From a virus, in the IMG/VR virus record IMGVR_UViG_3300009506_000165, positions 1 to 39,711 of that record: a DNA stretch of 39,711 nt. One strand, given 5' to 3'. The notes beneath the pieces are model-generated. The model ran no database searches. It saw only the letters and a list, made by a program, of their open reading frames with translations, and had not been told where the DNA came from. Within the stretch, counting starts at the first letter, position 1. The number at the start of each line of letters is the position of its first letter. Positions 1 through 7,478 of this stretch are shown piece after piece. Position numbers and translations under genes: made by a program.

Positions 1-4
1 CGCA

Positions 5-11
5 GAGGAGG
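5..11 (+). promoter_or_regulatory. Ribosome binding site of first gene
   Basis: GAGGAGG lies 9 bases before the GTG at 21 and fixes that start. The end of the preceding gene is ambiguous: stops occur at 12-14 and at 26-28 in two frames, so no upstream gene is called. Confidence 0.5.
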
Positions 12-20
12 TGACCTTCC

Positions 21-920
21 GTGGCTGACATCGGCGACGTCTACCGCATCTCCACCGTCATCACCAACCAGGCCGACACCCTCGTCGACCCGGTCTCCGT
101 CACCCTCACCGTCACCGACCCCGCCGGGGCCACCACCACCCCGACCCCGACCAACGACGGCACGGGGCTCTACCACGCCGACGTCGCCCTCACCGCCGCC
201 GGCAGGTGGAGGTGGACCTGGGCCACGACCACCCCCACCGGGGTCGACCACGGCTTCGTCGACGTCTCCGCCAACCCAACGGCCCGGCTCGACCCGCTCG
301 CCACCGTCGACGACCTCGAGGAGTTCGTCACCCTGACCGACGCCCAACGGGCCAGGGCGCCAGCTCTGATCCGTAACGCCTCGGTCCAGGTGCGGCGCTT
401 CTGCCGTCAGGACTTCGACCTGGTCACCGGTGACGAAGTGGTCCTCCGCCCAATCGGGACGAAGCTCCGGCTCCCGCAGCGACCGGTCATCGCCGTCAAC
501 TCCGTGACCGCGGTCGGGTCCAACGGGATCCCCGACTTCACCCTCGCCGGGTGGACGTTCGACGGGGTCGACCTGATCGACATCGCCGGGATCGACACCG
601 ACACCTTCGTGTCGCTCCCCGCTTGGTGGGAGGACTACGGCGCCGGGATCAACACGTACCGACCCAACTACGACCACGGGTATCCGATCACGCCGGACGA
701 CATCAAGGGGAAGGTCTGCCAGATGGTGAACCGGGTCCTCACCGCCGACACCCAGGTCGAGGGCATCACCCAGGAAACGATCGGGCAGTACTCCCGGCAG
801 TGGCAGCAGGCCACCGGGTCGACCGGTGTGACGACCGTCCTCACCCGGTCTGACCGGCAGGACCTGATCGACTGGGGCTACCGGCGGACCGCTGGCACGA
901 TCCAGACCCACATCCGCTGA
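21..920 (+). CDS. Head-tail adaptor (connector) protein with N-terminal Ig-like domain
   Basis: This 299-residue protein is probably the adaptor ring that docks onto the portal (HK97 gp6-like family). Residues about 1-90 are Thr/Val/Pro-rich beta strands resembling an Ig-like or carbohydrate-adhesion domain. Residues about 95-299 are the connector part: a helical start (DDLEEFVTLTDAQRARAPALI), an Arg/Cys-containing helix, a strand-rich middle, and a C-terminal helix ending in a WGYRR segment. The start is a GTG with a strong ribosome binding site. It is first of a tightly packed head-tail operon; the next gene starts within its stop codon (TGATG). The family call rests on position and pattern, not on a search. 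Confidence 0.7.
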   Translation: MADIGDVYRISTVITNQADTLVDPVSVTLTVTDPAGATTTPTPTNDGTGLYHADVALTAAGRWRWTWATTTPTGVDHGFVDVSANPTARLDPLATVDDLEEFVTLTDAQRARAPALIRNASVQVRRFCRQDFDLVTGDEVVLRPIGTKLRLPQRPVIAVNSVTAVGSNGIPDFTLAGWTFDGVDLIDIAGIDTDTFVSLPAWWEDYGAGINTYRPNYDHGYPITPDDIKGKVCQMVNRVLTADTQVEGITQETIGQYSRQWQQATGSTGVTTVLTRSDRQDLIDWGYRRTAGTIQTHIR

Positions 921-1279
921 TGGCCATCCCCGAGCACAACCTGATCCACACTGCCGTGGTCGTCGCCCCGGACACCGGCACGACCGACGGGTACGGGAAC
1001 CCGGTCTACGACTACGGGGCCGCCGCCACCCGGACCACGGTGACGGGCCGATTCCAGCAGGACTCCGACGCCGAACGGTTCCCGACCGGCCGGGACGTCC
1101 TGGAGCAACAGTGGACCCTGTTCACGAACTACGCCCTGATCACCGGTCACGACCGGGTCGAATGGGCCGGGCATCCGACCGGGGCGGTGACGTTCGAGGT
1201 GCACGGCCCCCCCGACCCGCAGTTCGGTGCGTCGTCGTTCAACCACGGTGAGATCCCGCTGCGGATCCTGGCCGGATAG
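920..1279 (+). CDS. Head closure (stopper) protein
   Basis: A 119-residue beta-rich protein located between the adaptor and the tail terminator, the standard place of the head-tail stopper that seals the head after packaging. It shows the family's strand pattern: an early HTAVVV strand, a glycine/tyrosine-rich loop (DGYGNPVYDYG), a central GRFQQDSDAERF segment and a late strand near WAGHP. Length matches stopper proteins (100-130 residues). It starts inside the stop of the adaptor gene, suggesting translational coupling. Confidence 0.6.
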   Translation: MAIPEHNLIHTAVVVAPDTGTTDGYGNPVYDYGAAATRTTVTGRFQQDSDAERFPTGRDVLEQQWTLFTNYALITGHDRVEWAGHPTGAVTFEVHGPPDPQFGASSFNHGEIPLRILAG

Positions 1280-1288
1280 GAGACCCCG

Positions 1289-1558
1289 ATGGCTGTCTCG
1301 GGGATGGAGTCCTACAAGGCGAACCGGGCCGGGATCCGGGCCCTTCTGAAATCACCCGGCGTGCAGGCCGACCTGCAGGCCCGGGCCGACCGGGTCGCCG
1401 CCGTCCTCCAAGCCGAACTCGCCGCCGAGGAGGACTGGGAGATCGTGGCCGATGTCCGGGTCGGGCCGGTCCGTGCCGGCGCCCTGGTATCCGGGGTCCC
1501 GATGCGGATCGAGCTGAAGCACCGGATCATGGCCCGGGCCGTCGAGGCGGCCGGGTGA
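1289..1558 (+). CDS. Putative neck or minor head-tail protein
   Basis: An 89-residue protein of unknown exact role. It opens with helices (YKANRAGIRALLKSPGVQADLQARADRVAAVLQ) followed by strands (WEIVADVRVGPVRAGALVSG), a layout seen in short HK97 gp10-like neck proteins that link stopper and tail. The ATG at 1289 follows a GGAGA-like site. The stop overlaps the GTG of the next gene. Position supports a neck role; sequence alone does not prove it. Confidence 0.5.
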   Translation: MAVSGMESYKANRAGIRALLKSPGVQADLQARADRVAAVLQAELAAEEDWEIVADVRVGPVRAGALVSGVPMRIELKHRIMARAVEAAG

Positions 1559-1776
1559 CCGACCAGGAGCTCCTGGCCGCCGCCCTCAACGAGATCACGG
1601 CCACGGCCCGCCGGGTCGACGGGCACCTGGCCCGGATCGCTGCAGCTGTGGAGCGCCTCGCTCCGCCGGTCCCGCTGGTCGAACCGACTCCGTGTGTCCG
1701 GTGCGGAGGCCAGGGCTGGCTCGGCGCCCGGACCGTTCCGTGCCACGTCTGCGACGGGACTGGCCAGGCCGCCTGA
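1555..1776 (+). CDS. Small zinc-ribbon protein of the neck region
   Basis: A 73-residue protein with a helical N-terminal half and a C-terminal DnaJ-like zinc motif: two CxxC pairs, CVRCGGQGW and CHVCDGTG. Such CxxCxGxG pairs bind one zinc ion. Small proteins of this kind are frequent in actinophage structural operons, with no established job. GTG start overlapping the previous stop (GTGA); the next ATG overlaps its own stop (TGATG). Confidence 0.6.
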   Translation: MTDQELLAAALNEITATARRVDGHLARIAAAVERLAPPVPLVEPTPCVRCGGQGWLGARTVPCHVCDGTGQAA

Positions 1777-1976
1777 TGGTCCTGACGGTCGGCCATGAGC
1801 CCCGTTGGACCATGTTCGGACTTCCCTCCGATCCCGTCACCGTCGTGAGGCATCGTTGCGGTACTCCGCTCATGGCCGACCGCAAGCCAAGTACCCGAGG
1901 CACGTCCAGGTCCCGGCGTGCCCGGGAGAGCACGGCTCCCAGGACCCCCGATCGTAGCCCGTCGGGCAGGAGGTGA
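1776..1976 (+). CDS. Small basic hypothetical protein
   Basis: A 66-residue ORF whose ATG overlaps the stop of the preceding gene (TGATG). It fills an otherwise empty 200-base space in a packed operon. The product is very basic at its C-terminus (SRSRRARESTAPRTPDRSPSGRR) and its third-codon GC is lower than that of its neighbours, which weakens the coding case. No family recognised. Confidence 0.4.
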   Translation: MVLTVGHEPRWTMFGLPSDPVTVVRHRCGTPLMADRKPSTRGTSRSRRARESTAPRTPDRSPSGRR

Positions 1977-1979
1977 GCC

Positions 1980-2387
1980 GTGGCGTTCGAAGACCCCCAC
2001 CTGCTCGGCGTCCAGTTCCTCACCGCCCTCCACGCCCCGATCCTCGTCGGCTCCCGGGTCCCCGCCGACCGACCGGCCGAGCTCATCGTCGCCCGCCGGC
2101 TCCCCGCCCCCGAAGTGCCACCGGTGCGGGACACTTACCGGCTCGACGTGCAGCACTGGGCAGAGACCGAACCCCGGGCCATGGAGCTGGCCAACACCAC
2201 CCGCACGGCGCTCCGGGCCCTGGCCGGGAACGACGACTTCGGCGTGATGGTCTACCAGGTCAACGTCTTCAAGGGCGCCGCCCCGGTCGACGACCCCGAG
2301 ACCGGCACCCCGATCGGGTGGCTCACCTACGACCTGATCTACCGGGCTGACGACGTCATCCACTTCGTCCCCGGCACCAGCTCCTAA
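1980..2387 (+). CDS. Tail terminator (tail completion) protein
   Basis: A 135-residue protein directly upstream of the tail-tube gene, the usual place of the tail terminator that caps the tail tube and joins it to the head. It shows an N-terminal helix (EDPHLLGVQFLTAL), a central strand (YRLDVQHWAETEPRAMELANTTRTALRAL) and C-terminal strands ending in WLTYDLIYRADDV, a pattern common to the gpU/gp17-like family. GTG start at 1980, preceded by GGAGG at 1969-1973. Confidence 0.6.
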   Translation: MAFEDPHLLGVQFLTALHAPILVGSRVPADRPAELIVARRLPAPEVPPVRDTYRLDVQHWAETEPRAMELANTTRTALRALAGNDDFGVMVYQVNVFKGAAPVDDPETGTPIGWLTYDLIYRADDVIHFVPGTSS

Positions 2388-2410
2388 CCCCCAACCCGAC
2401 CCCCATCCAC

Positions 2411-2433
2411 CAGGGCTCCCGGTGAGGGGGCTT
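2411..2433 (+). terminator. Weak hairpin before the tail-tube gene
   Basis: Inside the 69-base gap 2388-2456, the segment around 2413-2431 can fold as GCTCCC-loop-GGGGGC (one G-U pair), followed by TTCTG. It may be an attenuator or processing site that lets the tail-tube message be made separately. No promoter is obvious. Confidence 0.25.
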
Positions 2434-2456
2434 CTGCGCGTCCAAGGAGATCACCC

Positions 2457-3041
2457 ATGTCCTACGTCGACACCCTCATCGCCGGCAACGTCCGCGTCGG
2501 GATCACCGGCGCCCTCTGGAAGGGGCCACCCGACGCCCCGCTCCCGATCAACGCCACCTCGGCCCTCGACGCCAGCTACGTGAGCCTCGGCTACATCTCC
2601 GACGAGGGCGTCACCGAGTCATGGGAGGACTCGGTCGACGACATCATCGCCTGGCAGAACGCCGTCCAGGTCCGCTCCTCGACCACCGAGTCGAAGCTGT
2701 CTCTGGCCGCCACCCTCATCGAGATCAACGGCGCCACCCTCCAGACCTTCCACCGGGGCTCCGTCATCACTCCCGACCTCGAGGGGCTCGGCTACCAGAT
2801 CGACATCAAGCCGGTGGTGGCCGACCCGTCCCGGTTCGTGCTCGACGTCCTCGACGGCCCGAAGCTGCTCCGGATCTCGCTCGGCCTGGGCGAGATCGTC
2901 GAGCGGGGAGAGATCATGTACGCCAACGGTCAGCCCATCGCCCTGCCCATCACCCTCCGGGCCTACCCCGACGAGAACGGCAACATCGCCCAGAAGTTCT
3001 CCAACGACGACGCCTGGGCGCTCGGACTGGACGCCTCGTGA
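2457..3041 (+). CDS. Major tail tube protein
   Basis: A 194-residue protein that should polymerise into the tail tube of a siphovirus. Supporting features are its size, the position before the frameshifted chaperone genes, and a typical pattern: an N-terminal strand (GNVRVGITGALWKGP), an early YVSLGYISDEGVTESWEDSVDDI segment, a central strand block and a closing ITLRAYPDENGN segment with terminal WALGLDAS. It has the strongest ribosome binding site in the region (AAGGAGA, 7 bases before the ATG), as expected for an abundant virion protein. Confidence 0.8.
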   Translation: MSYVDTLIAGNVRVGITGALWKGPPDAPLPINATSALDASYVSLGYISDEGVTESWEDSVDDIIAWQNAVQVRSSTTESKLSLAATLIEINGATLQTFHRGSVITPDLEGLGYQIDIKPVVADPSRFVLDVLDGPKLLRISLGLGEIVERGEIMYANGQPIALPITLRAYPDENGNIAQKFSNDDAWALGLDAS

Positions 3042-3454
3042 CGTTCGACGCCCGCGAGGCCAGGTCCAAGGCCCAGGAGATCTACCAGCCGTTCGCCTTC
3101 ATCGGCTACGACGGGTTCACCTACCACCTGCCTCACGCCAAGATGGTCGACCCGGCCGCAGCAGCCAAGATGCAGGCCGACGACCCGGCCGACAGGACCA
3201 GCGCGTTCGCCGACATGGCCCCCGAGGCGTGGGAGGCGCTCCAGCAGATGGAACCCGGCGTGATGGTCATGGTCCTCGAGGCATGGCAGGCACACTCCGG
3301 CCTCAACGACGAGGACGAGGTGGGAAAAGCACAGACGCCATCCTCGCCGCCGAACCGAGCCGCAAGGCGCTCGAAGCCGACCTCGCGATCCGGGGCATCG
3401 ACCTCTACGCGCTCAAGGTCTGGCAAGTCGAAGGCTGCGTCCGGGTCCTCCTAG
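3038..3454 (+). CDS. Tail assembly chaperone, short (zero-frame) product
   Basis: A 138-residue protein read without frameshifting from a GTG overlapping the tail-tube stop. It corresponds to lambda gpG: it coats the tape measure before tube assembly. The N-terminal domain (about residues 1-97) contains aromatic and acidic segments (IYQPFAFIGYDGFTYHLPHAKMVD, MVMVLEAWQAHSGLNDEDE). The 41 residues past the slippery site are low-complexity Ser/Arg-rich, as expected for a frame not under selection for fold. Confidence 0.75.
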   Translation: MTFDAREARSKAQEIYQPFAFIGYDGFTYHLPHAKMVDPAAAAKMQADDPADRTSAFADMAPEAWEALQQMEPGVMVMVLEAWQAHSGLNDEDEVGKAQTPSSPPNRAARRSKPTSRSGASTSTRSRSGKSKAASGSS

Positions 3455-3750
3455 ACGACCCGACCAGCCAGCTGGCCCAACAGGTCGGGGGTGATGGGAT
3501 CAGCCGTACTGATCACCTGCTGTACTTCATCCACGACTTGTTGGCGTCGGCGAACTGGCAGCGGACCGGGAAACGCAGTGGGCGGCCGAAGCCGTTGTCG
3601 CCGAAAGCCAAGCAGCCGGGCCAGGTCCACTACGGTCGGACGGACCGGTCACCGGACGAGGTCAAGGCGCTCCTCGCCCGGTACGGCCCTCAACCAGCCG
3701 CCAACGGTCAGTTGCAGCCCACCCCGTCGCCGTCGGGATCAAGGCCGTAG
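3038..3750 (+). CDS. Tail assembly chaperone, -1 frameshift fusion product
   Basis: The 237-residue gpGT-type fusion. Ribosomes read 97 codons, slip back one base on G GGA AAA (3322-3328) and continue as STDAILAAEP... to the stop at 3748-3750. The downstream 140 residues hold the T-like domain (EADLAIRGIDLYALKVWQ, a helical HLLYFIHDLLASANWQR stretch, a basic tail) that contacts the tape measure. The downstream frame has no suitable start near the join, which supports fusion. The end overlaps the antisense lipoprotein gene by 43 bases. Confidence 0.75.
3322..3328 (+). promoter_or_regulatory. Programmed -1 frameshift slippery heptamer
   Basis: GGGAAAA lies in the zero frame as G GGA AAA, a canonical X XXY YYZ site. 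The P- and A-site tRNAs can re-pair with GGG and AAA after slipping back. It falls exactly where the two chaperone reading frames must join. This is established behaviour for siphovirus tail chaperones. Confidence 0.85.
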
Positions 3751-4418
3751 ACGTCGTCACCAACGACACTCACCGGGCCCTCGACATAGGCCGGGCCGTC
3801 CCCGTCTCCACCGGCACAGTCGACATCTTCCGCTGGTGGCACGCACGGCTCGTAGTTCGGATCGCACTCACCGCCTGACGGCGCTGCTCCGGCGGCAGCC
3901 GCGTTGCGCAGCTGTGCGGAGGCGATGACGCAGTCGGTGAGCGCGTACACATCGGGGCCGAACGGGTCAGCGGCGGGAAGGTTCTCAGCGGAGGGCAGAA
4001 TCGAGTACTCCTCGGCGCTGCTCGACGCTGCGAACAATGGCCCGAGCGGCCCGGGTTCCGGGTCGAAGATCCAGATGTCGGCCGACGACAGTCGCTCACC
4101 GGCGGCGTCGTTGATGTTGGCCACGAGGTACCGGTAGCCAGCGGCGTCGGTCACGGTGAACGCGTCGGCGAGCGTGTTCCCAGAACCGGCGAGTGCCGCC
4201 TGGACGGCGTCGAGGTCAGCGAGCTCGGCTGGGACGCACCAGTCGGGCATCGAGATGTCCGGGGCGGCTGGTTCTGTGTCTGGTGGCTCGGTGGCCGGGG
4301 TGGTCGTGTCGGTCGACGCCGGGGCCGGGTCGTCGGCCGCCGAGGTGACGGTGTCGGTGTCGCACGCTGCGAGTCCGAGCAGGACGACAGCGGTGGTGAT
4401 CAGTGCTCGTCGCTTCAT
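3708..4418 (-). CDS. Secreted lipoprotein with Excalibur-like calcium-binding C-terminus (moron)
   Basis: A 236-residue protein with a lipoprotein signal: basic MKRR, a hydrophobic core and lipobox LAAC with the lipidated Cys at 19. A Thr/Pro/Asp-rich linker (residues about 20-55) leads to a mixed domain. The C-terminus has paired cysteines and DPDGDGVGC, the Excalibur-type Ca-binding pattern of actinobacterial surface proteins. The gene is antisense inside the tail operon, tail-to-tail with the chaperone gene and head-to-head with the tape measure gene, so it is expressed separately. Such morons often alter the host surface or block superinfection; that role is inferred. No convincing promoter was seen. 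Confidence 0.8.
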   Translation of the reverse strand: MKRRALITTAVVLLGLAACDTDTVTSAADDPAPASTDTTTPATEPPDTEPAAPDISMPDWCVPAELADLDAVQAALAGSGNTLADAFTVTDAAGYRYLVANINDAAGERLSSADIWIFDPEPGPLGPLFAASSSAEEYSILPSAENLPAADPFGPDVYALTDCVIASAQLRNAAAAGAAPSGGECDPNYEPCVPPAEDVDCAGGDGDGPAYVEGPVSVVGDDVYGLDPDGDGVGCN

Positions 4419-4439
4419 GGCCTCGCACCGTAACGGCCC

Positions 4440-7400
4440 GTGATGGCCGAACGAGGGGAGGGTTCGTTGAGCGACATCTCCGAGGTCGGCGTAGCTGCAG
4501 TACGGATCATCCCGGTCATGGCCGGTTTCTCCGGTGAGGTGTCCCGCCAGATCGGTGACGGGATCGGGAAGGCCGCCAAGAAGGCTGGTGACGACGCCGG
4601 GAAGCAGATCTCCAAGGGGGTCACCGACGCGGCGAAGAAGTCGATTCCGAAGGGGGTCTCCGACGCTGCGAAGGACGCCGGTCAGCAGGCCGGGGAGCAG
4701 GTCACGAAGGGGATCGCTGATCGGCTCCGGGCGGCGGGGAACCGGATCGGTGACGCCCTCAAAGCGACCAGCGTGGTCAGCGCCGCTACGAAGATCGGGT
4801 CGGACCTGGCCGACGGGATCCGGTCCGGGATCATGGAGATCCGGGGCATCGGCGACCAGGTCGCCAAGGCGGTGTCGAGCACCAAGGCCGTCACCACCGC
4901 CAAGAAGCTCGGCAGCGACATCGCCTCCCACGTCACCACCGGCCTCGACGAGCTCCGCAACATCGGCGACAAGATCTCCGGGCCGCTGAAGAAGGCCCTG
5001 TCCGACAGCAAGATCGCGTCGGCGGCCAAGAAGGTCGGGTCCGGGATCGCGGAGGGCATCTCCTCCGGGGTCAGCTCCGGCCTCGATTCGGTCCGGACGG
5101 CGGCCACCAAGGTCGGCGACGTCTTCACCACGGCGTTGACGGCCACCGGTGTTGCCGCCGGGGCCCTCCTCGTCACGGGCCTCACCTCGGCCATGGACGC
5201 CGAGGTCGCCACCGACCGTCTCGCCGCCCAGCTCGGCAACGCCGAGTTCGGCGAACGGATGGGCGCCATCGCCGGCGAGATCTACGTCAACGCCTTCGGG
5301 GACTCCGTCGGAGAGGTCGGCGACGTCCTGAAGAAGGTGTGGCGGTCCGGCCTGGTCCCCGAGGACGCAGCCGATGCCGACATCCAGCGGGTCACCGAGA
5401 AGCTCCTGACCTTCACGGACGTCATGGAGCAGGACGTCGACATGGCCACCCAGGCCATCTCGAACATGATCCGCACCGGGATCGCCGACTCCAGCGAGGA
5501 GTCCATGGACATCCTGACCCGCGGCGTGCAGCAGGGCGCCGACCGGGCCGGGGATCTCATGGAGACCTTCCAGGAGTTCTCGACCATGTTCCGCGACATC
5601 GGCATCTCGGCCGAGGACGCAACCGGGCTCATGGTCCAAGGCCTCGGAGCCGGGGCCAGAGACGCGACGACCGTTGCGGACGCTCTCAAAGAGGTCGCCA
5701 TCCGGGCCCAGGACGGCTCCAAGACCAGCGCCGAAGGGTTCCGTCTGCTCGGCCTGAACGCCGAGGAGATGACCCGGAAGTTCGCTGCAGGTGGGGAGTC
5801 CGCCCGGGAGGGACTCAGTCAGGTCCTGAACGGGCTACAGGACATGGAGGACCCGGTCGAGCGCAACGCCGCAGCGGTCGCCCTGTTCGGGACCAAGGCT
5901 GAAGATCTTGGCGACGCCCTGTTTGCCATGGATCTCGACACCGCCGCCAGCCGTCTCGGTGATTTCGAGGGGGCGCTGCAAGACGTTGGCGACACCGCCT
6001 ACGACAACGCCGCCACGAAGATCGAGAGCTTCAAGCGTGGCGCCCTCATGCGGCTCACGAACTTCGTCGGCGGGCGGGTCATCCCCCTCATCGAGCGCCT
6101 CGCCGCCGTGGTCGGTCCCCCGATCCAAGCCGCGTTCGGAGCGGCCCGCGACGCCATCGACTCGATCAACTGGGACCGGATCTCGTTCGTCTGGCAGACC
6201 TTCATCGACGCCCTCACCGGGACCGACACCGGGTTCGACTTCGCCGGGTGGGTCGGGACCATCCAGGACATCGGGACCGCCCTCAACGACGCCTACAACA
6301 ACGGCGTCAAGCTGTTCTTCGACTACCTGAACAACAACCGGGAGCTCGTCGTCGGCGCCCTCACCGGGATCGGGATCGTCATCGCAGCGATCGTCGTCCC
6401 CGCCATCGCTTCCCTCGTCGCTGGGATGGTCGCCGCTGCCGCCCCGTTCATCCTGATCGCCCTCGCCGCCGCCGCCCTCGGCGCCGGCCTGGTGTGGCTC
6501 TACAACAACGTCGAGACGTTCCGGAACTTCGTCCAGACCGCCCTCCCGTTGGTGGTCGGGATCTTCTCCTCAGCGTTCGAGCTGATCAAGATCATCGTCG
6601 GCGCCGCGATCGCCGTGCTGTCATGGATCTGGGACAACTTCGGGCAGTACCTGATCGACATCATCACCATTGCCTGGGACCTCGTGTCCGGAGTCGTGCT
6701 CGGCGCCCTCAACGTCATCCTCGGCCTCATCAACTTCTTCGTCGCCCTGTTCACCGGGGACTGGTCCGGGATGTGGGACGCCGTCAAGCAGATCGCGTCG
6801 GGGGCGTGGCAGATCATCTGGTCGATCATCTCGGCCGCCGTGCAACTGATCTGGGTGATCATCCAGGTCGCGTTTACGGCGATCGTCGCGATCATCAAGG
6901 GCGCCCTCACCCTGGCCTGGAACATCGTCAAGGGCGCCTGGTCCCTGATCAAGTCGATCTTCTCCGCAGCGCTGAGCGGACTGGTATCCCTGGTCAGCTC
7001 CGGGATCTCGTCCGTCGTCGGGTTCTTCCAACGCCTCCCCGGCCAGCTCCGATCCGCTGTGTCGACGATCGCCTCGGCGCTCACCTCCCCATTCCGGTCA
7101 GCGTTCAACTCGATCAAGAGCCTGTGGAACCGGACCGTTGGCGGGTTCAGCTTCACGGTGCCCGACTGGATCCCCGGGGTCGGCGGGAAGGGGTTCTCCA
7201 TCCCGACGATGCACTCCGGTGGCATCGTGCCCGGCCCGGTCGGCAGCGACCAGCTCATCCTCGCCCAGGGCGGCGAAGGCATGTTCACCAGGGACCAGAT
7301 GGCCGCCATCGGCACGGCGCAACGAGCCGGCGCGACCCCGGCCGCCCGCCTCACCCTCGACGTCACCGGCGCTGACCGTGACCTCGTCCGGATCGTCCAG

Positions 7401-7478
7401 AAGTGGGTGAGGGTCAACGCCGGCGGTGACGCCCAGCTCGGTCTCGGAACCCGGCGCCGGACAGCGGGAGCAGGGTGA
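4440..7478 (+). CDS. Tail tape measure protein
   Basis: A 1012-residue protein that sets tail length. The N-terminal 220 residues are Lys/Asp/Ala-rich heptad-like helices. A TP901-type core follows (about 265-545, with LMVQGLGAGARDATTVADALKEVA and GLNAEEM segments). Hydrophobic segments lie at about 638-690, 700-735, 740-775 and 800-850. The C-terminus carries the recurrent tape-measure motif HSGGIVPG...LAQGGEGMFTRDQ (about 926-960). Three starts are possible: GTG 4440, ATG 4443, or TTG 4467, which alone has a good ribosome binding site (GAGGGGAGGG, 4453-4462). Confidence 0.9.
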   Translation: MMAERGEGSLSDISEVGVAAVRIIPVMAGFSGEVSRQIGDGIGKAAKKAGDDAGKQISKGVTDAAKKSIPKGVSDAAKDAGQQAGEQVTKGIADRLRAAGNRIGDALKATSVVSAATKIGSDLADGIRSGIMEIRGIGDQVAKAVSSTKAVTTAKKLGSDIASHVTTGLDELRNIGDKISGPLKKALSDSKIASAAKKVGSGIAEGISSGVSSGLDSVRTAATKVGDVFTTALTATGVAAGALLVTGLTSAMDAEVATDRLAAQLGNAEFGERMGAIAGEIYVNAFGDSVGEVGDVLKKVWRSGLVPEDAADADIQRVTEKLLTFTDVMEQDVDMATQAISNMIRTGIADSSEESMDILTRGVQQGADRAGDLMETFQEFSTMFRDIGISAEDATGLMVQGLGAGARDATTVADALKEVAIRAQDGSKTSAEGFRLLGLNAEEMTRKFAAGGESAREGLSQVLNGLQDMEDPVERNAAAVALFGTKAEDLGDALFAMDLDTAASRLGDFEGALQDVGDTAYDNAATKIESFKRGALMRLTNFVGGRVIPLIERLAAVVGPPIQAAFGAARDAIDSINWDRISFVWQTFIDALTGTDTGFDFAGWVGTIQDIGTALNDAYNNGVKLFFDYLNNNRELVVGALTGIGIVIAAIVVPAIASLVAGMVAAAAPFILIALAAAALGAGLVWLYNNVETFRNFVQTALPLVVGIFSSAFELIKIIVGAAIAVLSWIWDNFGQYLIDIITIAWDLVSGVVLGALNVILGLINFFVALFTGDWSGMWDAVKQIASGAWQIIWSIISAAVQLIWVIIQVAFTAIVAIIKGALTLAWNIVKGAWSLIKSIFSAALSGLVSLVSSGISSVVGFFQRLPGQLRSAVSTIASALTSPFRSAFNSIKSLWNRTVGGFSFTVPDWIPGVGGKGFSIPTMHSGGIVPGPVGSDQLILAQGGEGMFTRDQMAAIGTAQRAGATPAARLTLDVTGADRDLVRIVQKWVRVNAGGDAQLGLGTRRRTAGAG

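Noticed and set aside
3229-3750. Second chaperone frame as an independent gene
   Set aside because: The upstream part of the frame (before 3328) is out-of-frame noise, there is no ribosome binding site at the join, and the slippery heptamer explains it as a frameshift product.
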